Positions 15,219 through 22,730 of a stretch of 64,000 bases of DNA are shown here, piece after piece. Below the pieces are notes generated by a model. It saw only the letters and a program-made list of their open reading frames with translations. It was not told where the DNA came from and did no database searches. This DNA is from Paeniglutamicibacter antarcticus_C (lineage in GTDB: Bacteria > Actinomycetota > Actinomycetes > Actinomycetales > Micrococcaceae), in the NCBI RefSeq assembly GCF_039544305.1, contig NZ_BAABLK010000012.1:5722-69721 (forward strand). Direction: 5' to 3'. The position numbers were made by a program, and so were the translations under genes. Every line of letters begins with the position of its first letter. The first letter of the stretch is position 1.

Positions 15219-16064
15219 CTAGGAGAAGTCGCTGACTGCCGGATCGGCGGCGATGCGGCCCTCGGGGCCCTTGTCCAACGCATTGATCGCGGCAACGTCC
15301 GAGTCGTCAAGTGTCACCTCGAGGCTGGCGAAGTTCTCCACAATGCGCGAGGAGGTCACCGACTTCGGGATCACCACGTTTCCCAGGGCCAGGTGCCAGG
15401 CAATGACGACCTGGGCGACGCTGGCGTTGTGCTTTTCGGCGATGGCAATCAGTGCCGGATCCTCGAGCAGTTCCTTGCCTTGGCCCAGGGGGGACCATGA
15501 CTCGTGCAGGATTCCCTTCGACGCCTCGAACTCGCGCAATGCCGTCTGCGGGAAGTACGGGTGGGTTTCGACCTGGTTGATCACCGGAAGCACACCGGTG
15601 GCTTCCCCGAGTTCGGCGAGCGCCTCGGCAGTGAAGTTGCAGACGCCGATGGACTTCACGCGGCCCGATTTCTGCAGTTCGACCAATGCCTTCCAGGTGT
15701 CCACGTACTTGCCCTGCTTGGGCTGCAACCAGTGGATCAGGTACAGGTCGAGGTACTGAAGGCCAAGGCGCTCCATCGAAGCGTCGAAGGCGGCAAGCGT
15801 TTCCTCGAAGCCCTGGTCGGCGTTCCAGACCTTGGTGGTGATGAACATGTTCTCTCGCGGCACCTCGGCGGCGGCAATCGCACGCCCCACACCCTCTTCG
15901 TTGCCGTAGATCCGTGCAGTGTCGATGTGGCGGTAGCCGGCGGCAAGGGCCTGCTGGACCACGTCGGTGGTCACTTTGTCTTCGACCTGCCATACCCCGT
16001 AGCCAAGCTGGGGAATGGTGTTGCCATCGTGGAATGTGAGTTCTGGGGAAACAAGGTTCGTCAT
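15219..16064 (-). CDS. Aldo/keto reductase
   Basis: 281 residues, (beta/alpha)8 NADPH-dependent reductase of carbonyl compounds. The signatures are HIDTARIYGNEEGVGRA (catalytic Asp and Tyr), FITTKVWN (Lys), DLYLIHW (His) and the C-terminal NADPH-binding VIPKSVTSSRIVEN. It resembles the 2,5-diketo-D-gluconate reductase group, which is broad in substrate, so no symbol is given. CAGGAT ends 6 nt before the ATG on the reverse strand. Its start is 133 nt from the divergent ECF sigma gene. Confidence 0.93.
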   Translation of the reverse strand: MTNLVSPELTFHDGNTIPQLGYGVWQVEDKVTTDVVQQALAAGYRHIDTARIYGNEEGVGRAIAAAEVPRENMFITTKVWNADQGFEETLAAFDASMERLGLQYLDLYLIHWLQPKQGKYVDTWKALVELQKSGRVKSIGVCNFTAEALAELGEATGVLPVINQVETHPYFPQTALREFEASKGILHESWSPLGQGKELLEDPALIAIAEKHNASVAQVVIAWHLALGNVVIPKSVTSSRIVENFASLEVTLDDSDVAAINALDKGPEGRIAADPAVSDFS

Positions 16065-16150
16065 ATGCCCATCCTGCCACCACGCATTGTGCTACAGGCC
16101 GCCTGCCCCGGGCTATCAGCGATCGGCGAAACAGGGAATATTCGGACTGG

Positions 16151-16179
16151 GTGTAACACTGCGTGCCCTTGGCGACATA
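16151..16179 (+). promoter_or_regulatory. Candidate ECF-type promoter upstream of the sigma factor
   Basis: GTGTAAC (16151-16157) and CGACATA (16173-16179) are separated by 15 nt. A xGTAAC -35 with a CGACATA-like -10 is not the housekeeping pattern but has the form of actinobacterial ECF promoters, suggesting that the sigma factor drives its own operon. Inference only. Confidence 0.45.
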
Positions 16180-16197
16180 AGGGGAGTATGGATCGGG

Positions 16198-16725
16198 GTG
16201 AAGACACTACCGCGGCCGGTGCCCAGCGCCGAGGAACGTTTCGCTGCCGTGCACTCGGTGTGCCATGACAGCGTCTACCGTTATCTTCCCCGGCGGATGA
16301 TTCCCGCTCACTTGGCGGAGGACCTGACCGGCGAGGTGTTCATGATTGTCTGGGAAAAGGTGCTCGGTGGCATGGAGCCTGAAATCCCCTACGTCGTCGC
16401 GATCGCCAGGAATCTGCTGCGCAACGCCTACAGGACCTCGGCCAAGGCCGCGAAGCTGCGTAGCTCGCTGGCCCTGGCACAACAACGCCCAACGGTTCAG
16501 GATCCCCGGATGGACCACGCGCTGGGGATGCTCAAAGAGGCCGGGCGTGAACTGCTCTTGCTCACCTCCTGGGATTCCTTCACCTCCGAGGAAATCGCGG
16601 TGATACTCGTCGCCGGTGCCGGGGCGATACGGGTGCGCCTGCATCGGGCGCGAAAGCCCTTCGCCAGAACCCTTGAAGCCCAATACACACGGCTTGGTTC
16701 CCCGGGAGAGGCGGTACAGCCATGA
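16198..16725 (+). CDS. ECF-family RNA polymerase sigma factor
   Basis: 175 residues from GTG 16198. Region 2 is recognisable (AAVHSVCHDSVYRYLPRR... AEDLTGEVFMIVWEKV, with the -10-recognition helix), then YVVAIARNLLRNAYR closes region 2. A short linker leads to region 4 with its helix-turn-helix (LLLLTSWDSFTSEEIAVIL...IRVRLHRARKPF), which reads the -35 box. No membrane segment is present, so it is cytoplasmic. Its stop overlaps the start of a membrane protein by 4 nt (ATGA), the usual layout of an ECF sigma with its anti-sigma. Longer open starts reach back into the aldo/keto reductase leader and are rejected. Confidence 0.88.
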   Translation: MKTLPRPVPSAEERFAAVHSVCHDSVYRYLPRRMIPAHLAEDLTGEVFMIVWEKVLGGMEPEIPYVVAIARNLLRNAYRTSAKAAKLRSSLALAQQRPTVQDPRMDHALGMLKEAGRELLLLTSWDSFTSEEIAVILVAGAGAIRVRLHRARKPFARTLEAQYTRLGSPGEAVQP

Positions 16726-17942
16726 ACACCATTCCAACCCCACCATCGAAAGGCTCTCTGGATCCATCCGCGGCGTCAATGCTGCGCGGAAGCGATCCCT
16801 GGGATCCCGGACATGGCGAGTCACTTGTCCGCAGCCGGGCCCACACTTCCTCGATCCCCGGGGGAAGCTACGGTTCGGTGATCTCCCAACGTACTTCCCT
16901 TGCTTTGCAAACCTCCAGGAAGAACCTCCACATGGAACAGGAAACCGGTACGCGCCGCAGGACCATCACACGGCGTTGGGGCGCCGTCCTGGCGCTTGCC
17001 GCAGCCGGTGCGGTCATCGCCGGCGTCGCGGTGCTTGGCCAGGGCGGCAACTTCCCGCAGCCGGCGGCACCTGATGCGGGACCCACACCGAACAACAGCT
17101 ACTTCAACCCCGACGACAGCGCGCAACTGGACAACTTCGTCAATGGCGGCGGCACCCGGCTCACCGGATGGTTGCGGGCCGCAACGCCTCAGGATCCCCA
17201 GGAGCTCCAGGACACCGGCTGGCTGCTGAACATCGCCGTGATGTCCGGCGGCAGCGATGAAAGCCATTCGCTCATGGATCCCCCCGAATCCTGGGTTCCG
17301 ATCGACCTTGCCGGACACGACGCCTCCAAGCTGGGCAACATCGCGCAAAACGGGCACCTTGTGGTCATCGCGGCCGAGAACCCCACCGCGGAACTCATCA
17401 CCCCCGTTCAGGGTCCTTACGGCGTCATGGTTTCGGACCCGCAGGAATTGGCCTCGGGCCCACTGGTCGGGGCCCGCAGCCTCAAGACCCTCAACGGCAC
17501 CTACCTGCAGAAACCCGACCTCAACTACAACGGTGCGATGCTCGCCCAGTTTGCCACCTTCGAAATGGCATACAGCTACAAGGAGGTCCCTTCGCGGGCA
17601 CCTGCGAGCTTCAAGGCCACGGGATTCCGTTCCCACACCACCGCCGAGGCGCGCTCCTGCGTCGTTGCCACCACCGGATCCGGCGACAAGGTCCTGTCCT
17701 TCCCCGCCGGCGCCACCGCCTCCACGACGATGATCGAGCCCAACGACCCGGACGACACCGTGGCCCGGAACCCGTTAAGGATCATGACGGGAAATGCGTG
17801 GTCCGGCGACGGGAAGGATTCGAGGTTCATCCTCGATACAGCCGATACCCCCTCGGCCACCATCAAGGGCTGGCCCACGGGCAAGAACGGAACCTGCGGT
17901 TCCTCCAGCGGGGAGATCGTGAAGTTCTCCTCTGCGCGCTAG
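16722..17942 (+). CDS. Single-pass membrane protein, putative anti-sigma factor
   Basis: 406 residues. Residues 1-83 are polar and should be cytoplasmic; 84-106 (WGAVLALAAAGAVIAGVAVLG) form one membrane helix; about 300 residues lie outside. The first half of the outside part is Asp/Asn-rich, and a Cys pair (RSCVV, GTCGS) is near the end. Four-nucleotide overlap with the ECF sigma gene and the topology point to the anti-sigma partner, but I do not see the zinc-binding HxxxCxxC motif, so it would be an atypical one. It could also be a target of the sigma factor. Confidence 0.6.
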   Translation: MNTIPTPPSKGSLDPSAASMLRGSDPWDPGHGESLVRSRAHTSSIPGGSYGSVISQRTSLALQTSRKNLHMEQETGTRRRTITRRWGAVLALAAAGAVIAGVAVLGQGGNFPQPAAPDAGPTPNNSYFNPDDSAQLDNFVNGGGTRLTGWLRAATPQDPQELQDTGWLLNIAVMSGGSDESHSLMDPPESWVPIDLAGHDASKLGNIAQNGHLVVIAAENPTAELITPVQGPYGVMVSDPQELASGPLVGARSLKTLNGTYLQKPDLNYNGAMLAQFATFEMAYSYKEVPSRAPASFKATGFRSHTTAEARSCVVATTGSGDKVLSFPAGATASTTMIEPNDPDDTVARNPLRIMTGNAWSGDGKDSRFILDTADTPSATIKGWPTGKNGTCGSSSGEIVKFSSAR

Positions 17943-17968
17943 CAGCGATCCGAAGGCAGGGTTGGCAC

Positions 17969-18448
17969 CTAGTGCTTGGCCAGTTCGGCCTCGGCTGCGG
18001 TGATGCCCTCACCGACCAGATCCGCACGCATCGCCACGTTCTCCAGACCGGCTGACTCGTAGCCCCAGCGCTCGCCATCCAAGCGTGCCATCGCGGCGAC
18101 CTGTGCGGTCGTGGCCAGGTCGTTGGCCGCCTTGGAGAGCAACCGATGCACGGCGTATAGCTCGTGCGGGATGTCCTCGCCATCACTGGGGCATGCCCAC
18201 TGGGCGGCGACACAGACCACGCGGACCCGGGACTGCAGCTCCGCCAAGTGGTTGGCGATCAAGATCAGCGCGTTGTGCAAGTCATCGTCCTCGATGCCTT
18301 CGAGAACCTGGTGCACCCGGTCAAGGGAGCGGCCAAACCTGTCGTAGGCGCGGCGCCACACTCCGTCGCCAAGCTCCTTGTTGTCGCGGCGTATGCCGCG
18401 TGCTGCGGAGAACAACCCCATGTACGTCTGTGCCTTCGCTAGTGCCAC
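17969..18448 (-). CDS. Conserved hypothetical alpha-helical protein
   Basis: 159 residues from GTG 18448. It is almost wholly helical and soluble (for example RSLDRVHQVLEGIEDDDLHNALILIANHLAELQSRV is one long amphipathic stretch, given here only by its ends R39-V73). There is one GluAsp-rich turn (PSDGEDIPHEL). No signal peptide or catalytic motif is visible. It sits 66 nt downstream of bpa on the same strand, so it may be co-transcribed with the proteasome activator; orthologues beside bpa would support a shared role. Function unknown. Confidence 0.7.
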   Translation of the reverse strand: MALAKAQTYMGLFSAARGIRRDNKELGDGVWRRAYDRFGRSLDRVHQVLEGIEDDDLHNALILIANHLAELQSRVRVVCVAAQWACPSDGEDIPHELYAVHRLLSKAANDLATTAQVAAMARLDGERWGYESAGLENVAMRADLVGEGITAAEAELAKH

Positions 18449-18514
18449 GGGTTCACCGGGCAGGTGAGGGATACCAAGAGGACAACCTGGTTGTTCCCCT
18501 TTGCCGCTTTAATT

Positions 18515-19162
18515 CTAAAGGTACTGACCAAACCCGCCTTCGCTTTCCGGGCCTTGGCCCGGGGCCGCCGCTTCGGGGCCGGGGCCAAGGCCCGAGCCCG
18601 CCTGGGTCATGCGTTCGGGTTCGCCCTGCTCGTTGATCACGATCCCGGGGGCCACCTGGGTGCCCGGGGGAAGCTGTCGCATCGCCATGCGCTGGGCCAG
18701 TTGCTGGTTGGCTGCCTGCTGCGCAGCCATCGCCGCCTGCAGCCCGTGGAAAACCCCCTCGAGCCATCCAACCAGCTGAGCCTGGGCCACGCGCAGTTCC
18801 GGGGCAGAGGGAGTTTCCCCGTCGGCGAAGGGCAATCGGATGCGGTGCAGTTCCGCAGCGAGTTCCGGGGACAATCCACTCTCCAATTCGCGCACGGAGC
18901 GCTCATGGATATCGGCCATCCGGGCACGGGCCTCGGCATCCAACGGTGCCGAGCGGACTTCGTCCAGCAGCTGCTTGATCATCCCGCCGATGCGCATGAG
19001 CTTGGCCGGCTCACCGATGCTCGACACCTGCAGCTGGCCCTTGCCCGGCATTTGCTGATCTGTCCGGTTCCCTGACATCGTGCCGGGTCCGTCCCCCTCG
19101 GTGCATGCGGAGGCATCGGGTGCGGCGTGGGACTCCGGGCTCTGTTCACTGTGCTCGCTCAT
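18515..19162 (-). CDS. bpa: Bacterial proteasome activator Bpa
   Basis: 215 residues. Residues 1-45 are disordered; 50-160 form the four-helix bundle (GEPAKLMRIGGMIKQLLDE, WLEGVFHGLQAAMAAQQ); a Gly/Pro-rich tail ends in GQYL. That C-terminal motif inserts into pockets of the 20S proteasome alpha ring and opens the gate without ATP. Mycobacterial Bpa (PafE) works as a dodecameric ring feeding unfolded proteins such as HspR. The proteasome genes themselves are not in the window. CAAGAT lies 6 nt before the ATG, so a leaderless start is possible. Confidence 0.93.
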   Translation of the reverse strand: MSEHSEQSPESHAAPDASACTEGDGPGTMSGNRTDQQMPGKGQLQVSSIGEPAKLMRIGGMIKQLLDEVRSAPLDAEARARMADIHERSVRELESGLSPELAAELHRIRLPFADGETPSAPELRVAQAQLVGWLEGVFHGLQAAMAAQQAANQQLAQRMAMRQLPPGTQVAPGIVINEQGEPERMTQAGSGLGPGPEAAAPGQGPESEGGFGQYL

Positions 19163-19287
19163 GGCTCCATCTTGCCATGACCAGCGGTGCCGGTAGCCGA
19201 AGCGCTGCTAACGCAAACCAACGGTGGAATCTGCCCTGACCGGCGGAATTTCACGGTCAGTGACGCCGTGTGGCCCAGGAAACGGCT

Positions 19288-20274
19288 CTAGGGGGTCACG
19301 ATGATCTTTCCCGTGTGCCGGCCGGAATCGAAGTACTCATGCGCGGCAGCCACCTCGGGGAAAGGAAACCGGCGGTCGACCGACAGCTTGAGGCTGCCCT
19401 CGGCGAGCAAGGGCAGCGCTCGTTCCCTCACTGCTGCAACGATTTCTTCCTTTTGCGCCAGCGGACGGGCGCGCAGCGTCGTGCCCATGACCCGGGCACG
19501 CTTTGCCATCAAGGCCCCGATATTCAGTTCGGCCTTGGCCCCGCCCTGCAGTCCGATGACCACCAGGGTGCCGTTGTTGGCGAGCACACGCACATTCTGT
19601 GCCAGGTACTTCGCTCCCACGACGTCCAGGATTACATCCACCCCGGCACCGTCGGTCAGTACCATGGTCCGTTCGGCAAAATCTTCTTCCCTGTAGTTGA
19701 TTCCTCCGTGAGCGCCCAGAGCCAAGCAGTAGGCGATCTTTTCCTCGTTCGATGCCGTCACCAGTACCTTGGCCCCGGCCGCGACGGCCAACTGGATGGC
19801 CATGGAACCGATTCCTCCGGCTCCGCCATGAAGCAGCACGGTATCTCCTTGCTCCAACCCTGCTTCGAGAAAGAGGTTGGACACCACGGTGGAGGCCACC
19901 TCCATGAATCCGGCAGCATCCACCAGGTCCACATTCTCAGGGACCTGGAGCACAAGGCCGACGGGAACAGCAACGTACTGGGCGTACCCACCACCGGAGA
20001 GCAGGGCACAGACCCGCTGGCCCTCAGAAATCCCGGCGACTCCCTGGCCCACGGATTCGATGGTGCCCGAGACCTCCAGCCCGGGAATGTCACTGGCACC
20101 GGGAGGAGGCGGGTAGACGCCTTTTCGCTGCTGGACATCGGCACGGTTCAGTCCAAAGGCCTCCACCTTGATCAAGACCTCCCCCGGCCCGGGGACCGGC
20201 TTGAGTCGCGCGACCTCGGCAAGCACCTCGGGACCACCTGCACCCTGGTATTCAATGGCACGCATCATCGTCAT
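19288..20274 (-). CDS. NAD(P)H-quinone oxidoreductase (zeta-crystallin type)
   Basis: 328 residues of the zinc-free medium-chain reductase family. GroES-like N-terminal domain (GEVLIKVEAFGLNRADVQQRKG with PPGASDIPGLEVSG) and Rossmann domain with LLHGGAGGIGSMAIQLA for NADPH. No zinc ligands are seen. Related enzymes (TIGR02824 / PIG3 group) reduce quinones or enones in the cytoplasm. Three in-frame ATGs (20274, 20268, 20265) are close together; the first is listed. The gene is monocistronic, with tRNA-Ser divergent upstream. Confidence 0.92.
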   Translation of the reverse strand: MTMMRAIEYQGAGGPEVLAEVARLKPVPGPGEVLIKVEAFGLNRADVQQRKGVYPPPPGASDIPGLEVSGTIESVGQGVAGISEGQRVCALLSGGGYAQYVAVPVGLVLQVPENVDLVDAAGFMEVASTVVSNLFLEAGLEQGDTVLLHGGAGGIGSMAIQLAVAAGAKVLVTASNEEKIAYCLALGAHGGINYREEDFAERTMVLTDGAGVDVILDVVGAKYLAQNVRVLANNGTLVVIGLQGGAKAELNIGALMAKRARVMGTTLRARPLAQKEEIVAAVRERALPLLAEGSLKLSVDRRFPFPEVAAAHEYFDSGRHTGKIIVTP

Positions 20275-20404
20275 GGTTATTGCCCAACTTCCTTGGTTTT
20301 ACTTCGTTGGCTTGGCCGATGCTGGCCACTCTACCGCCCGTGGTTTTCGGTTCCCTATTGCCGGCGAGGTGACGTGGTGGTCCAGTGGCACCCTCCGGCT
20401 GGCG

Positions 20405-20410
20405 TATACT
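20405..20410 (+). promoter_or_regulatory. -10 element of tRNA-Ser(UGA)
   Basis: TATACT lies 18 nt before the tRNA. A clear -35 hexamer cannot be picked in the GC-rich DNA before it. Confidence 0.6.
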
Positions 20411-20428
20411 TTTTTGGTCTGGATGTCT

Positions 20429-20516
20429 GGATGGTTGTCCGAGCGGCCTAAGGAGCTGGTCTTGAAAACCAGTGTGCGGTAACCCCGTACCAAGAGTTCG
20501 AATCTCTTACCATCCG
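20429..20516 (+). tRNA. tRNA-Ser (UGA)
   Basis: 88 nt, class II with a long variable arm. The acceptor stem is GGATGGT/ACCATCC, the anticodon stem CTGGT/ACCAG with loop CTTGAAA and anticodon TGA, the variable arm is TGTGCGGTAACCCCGTACC, and the T arm is AAGAG TTCGAAT CTCTT. CCA is not encoded (GCTCA follows). It is followed at 10 nt by a 16-bp terminator with a T4 run. Confidence 0.96.
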
Positions 20517-20526
20517 CTCAATTGAG

Positions 20527-20562
20527 AAGAGGCGGTTCCCGTACCAACGGGAACCGCCTCTT
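20527..20562 (+). terminator. Terminator of tRNA-Ser(UGA)
   Basis: 20527-20542 pairs with 20547-20562 around ACCA (16 bp), and the right arm ends in TTTT. It may also stop transcripts of the convergent FAD-protein gene. Confidence 0.88.
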
Positions 20563-20617
20563 TTCGCATGCCGGCATCTTGGGCCCGGACGGCCCCGAAT
20601 CGGCGTACGTCCTCGAT

Positions 20618-22648
20618 CTAGCGGGGCTGGTTCAGCTCCTGTACCTGGCTTAGCCGCAGCAGCTCGCGGGCAATGTCTTGGGCATCGCCAAGGGTCCGCG
20701 CCGAACCTTCAAGCGAGGCGCCCGCCTGTGCAGCGATTGCGGTGCCCCACTGCACCGAGGACAGCTGCAACCCCATCACGAAGATCGCACGGTGCGCCAC
20801 TCCCAGGGCATCAACCAGTCGATAGGGTTCACCCTTCACCGCGAACCCGGAACCAGGCAGCGGTTCCCCCTCATCGGTGCGCATCCCAAAAGGCGCAGCC
20901 ACTCCGTCAGCAAGCATCTGCAGCAGCAGCAGCGACGAGCTCTGCAGCACCCTGTTCGCCGGCATCATGGCTTCAATGAGGATCCGCGCGGTATACCCGG
21001 GGGCATCGACCCAGGGCGAAGCCGCAGTGAACCTTCGTGCCGGCAGATCGATCTCGAACTCCGGGTCCGGACCGATGAATTCCACGACGTTGGCGCGGGC
21101 CAATGCGGCAAGCTCCTCGATGCGCTGCACCGGTGGGCCGGAGGCAAGCCCCTCGACCAACGGCTCGAACCACCCTTGGACTTCATCCAGGCGCGACTCG
21201 TCAGAGATCAAGCCCTCGGCAATCATCTTCTTGACAACCATGCGACCGGCGTTCAAGGTGGCGATGGCCATTTTGAGCGGGTTTTTCTCTCCGTCCGCGG
21301 AGGCGATCGCGTCGGATTCCAGGTATTCCATGACCGCTTGCTGATATTCCTTCGAGGAGGAGAAGCCTCGCTCCATAAAAGGATGCCCAAGGCCTGGAAC
21401 GTCAAGGAAGCCCAGTTCCGGTGCGTGTTCCGCAACCAGCCGGCGGGCGCCTTGGAGCCACACCTGCGACCCTGCCTGGTGTTCGGCGTCAAGGATTGTC
21501 CCTAGCTTCTGAACAAACGTTTCCGGGTCAATGGCGAATCGGGAGCGGTGGCGGCTGGCGGCTGTGCTGTAGTAGGCCAGCAATACGTCGCGGTGAAGCA
21601 GCGGCCATACGTGGGCATCGAAGCGCACCGTTGCTTCGGGCTCCAGCAGCCGGGCCTCTGCGACCTTCTGCACGATGACCTCGAAGTCGAGGTACTGCAG
21701 CTTCACCGACTTCGGGATGAATTCTTCGATGCAGGATTTCGCACGGTAGGGCGTGCCCCGCCGGGAGGCTGCCACGATGCGTGGTTCGCGTCCCGATGGC
21801 CAATATTCTAACGCCCGCCCGGGACCGCCGTTGACCTCCCTGAACTGGCCCCCACGGCCCACCGTCAGGGCGACCATCACATCAAAGAAGTTCAGGCCCA
21901 ACCCGCGCACCAATACGGTTTGCCCGGGCGGAACCTTGTCCCAGGGAACGTCGGTGGGGACGTTGGGGCCTTGGTAGGTAAGCCCCATGTCCAAAGCGGC
22001 CTGCGCCATGGCGTCTTGTTTGGGGTTCAGGCGTGCCGGCACATGGCCCAGCGCCAGGATCACAGCGTCGGCATCCATCTCGAATTCCACGCCACGGCCC
22101 TTGTTCGGAACAGCATCGTCCAGACGGTGTCCCCGAAGTCGGTAGTCGGCCTTCCCTCTGTTCAGTGCCGTGATCTCCGCACGCTCCACCCGCACGTCAG
22201 CAACCGCCTCGTGGGCACGCAGTGCCGCCACCGAGCGATCAAAGACATGGCGCAGGTACCTCCCGTAAAGTGCGCGCGGCGGATAGGAACCACGCGCCAT
22301 CTCCTTTAGCTCCTGGGCTTCGACGCTGCTGAGGGCAGCGCCGTCACCGCCGGACAGCCGCCATTGCTCGAAGCTCAGTCCCGGTTCGCCAGGTTGGGTT
22401 CGTTCAGGTGCAACGGTGGGGAACCCTGCCGGGGTGTTCATCAGGTAGAGCCGCGACTGGGTTGTGGACCAGACGCGTCCTGCCCCCGGGTCAGCGACGT
22501 CGAACACCACCACGGTGATCGGACGTGAATAGTTTTTGGTACGCCGCAGTTCACTGGCCAGTCGTTCAACGACCGAGGTACCTCTTGGCCCGGCGCCCAC
22601 GATGGCAATGGTGTACGGTTCACGACCGGATTTCTGCTGCGCATTCAC
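20618..22648 (-). CDS. FAD/NAD(P)-binding protein (large FAD-NAD(P)-binding family)
   Basis: 676 residues from GTG 22648; reverse-strand TAGGCT ends 6 nt upstream. The dinucleotide-binding motif is at 14-27 (IAIVGAGPRGTSVVERLA). LYLMNTPAGFPTVAPE and DADAVILALGHVPARLNP are typical of the HI0933/pfam13454 FAD-NAD(P)-binding group related to lysine/ornithine N-monooxygenases. The large C-terminal half lacks a second obvious nucleotide motif. Its substrate is unknown. The protein has no signal peptide. It is divergent from the prolyl oligopeptidase gene across 82 nt, and a functional link is not evident. Confidence 0.85.
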   Translation of the reverse strand: MNAQQKSGREPYTIAIVGAGPRGTSVVERLASELRRTKNYSRPITVVVFDVADPGAGRVWSTTQSRLYLMNTPAGFPTVAPERTQPGEPGLSFEQWRLSGGDGAALSSVEAQELKEMARGSYPPRALYGRYLRHVFDRSVAALRAHEAVADVRVERAEITALNRGKADYRLRGHRLDDAVPNKGRGVEFEMDADAVILALGHVPARLNPKQDAMAQAALDMGLTYQGPNVPTDVPWDKVPPGQTVLVRGLGLNFFDVMVALTVGRGGQFREVNGGPGRALEYWPSGREPRIVAASRRGTPYRAKSCIEEFIPKSVKLQYLDFEVIVQKVAEARLLEPEATVRFDAHVWPLLHRDVLLAYYSTAASRHRSRFAIDPETFVQKLGTILDAEHQAGSQVWLQGARRLVAEHAPELGFLDVPGLGHPFMERGFSSSKEYQQAVMEYLESDAIASADGEKNPLKMAIATLNAGRMVVKKMIAEGLISDESRLDEVQGWFEPLVEGLASGPPVQRIEELAALARANVVEFIGPDPEFEIDLPARRFTAASPWVDAPGYTARILIEAMMPANRVLQSSSLLLLQMLADGVAAPFGMRTDEGEPLPGSGFAVKGEPYRLVDALGVAHRAIFVMGLQLSSVQWGTAIAAQAGASLEGSARTLGDAQDIARELLRLSQVQELNQPR

Positions 22649-22654
22649 GGTTTC

Positions 22655-22660
22655 AGCCTA
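22655..22660 (-). promoter_or_regulatory. Leaderless-type promoter of the FAD-protein gene
   Basis: Reverse-strand TAGGCT ends 6 nt before GTG 22648, with no ribosome site between. Confidence 0.6.
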
Positions 22661-22730
22661 GTCGCACGGACCCCGGGATCACCGCTCGACGCCCACGCCG
22701 TTTCCTTGCACTGCATGAGAGACTGTGCCA

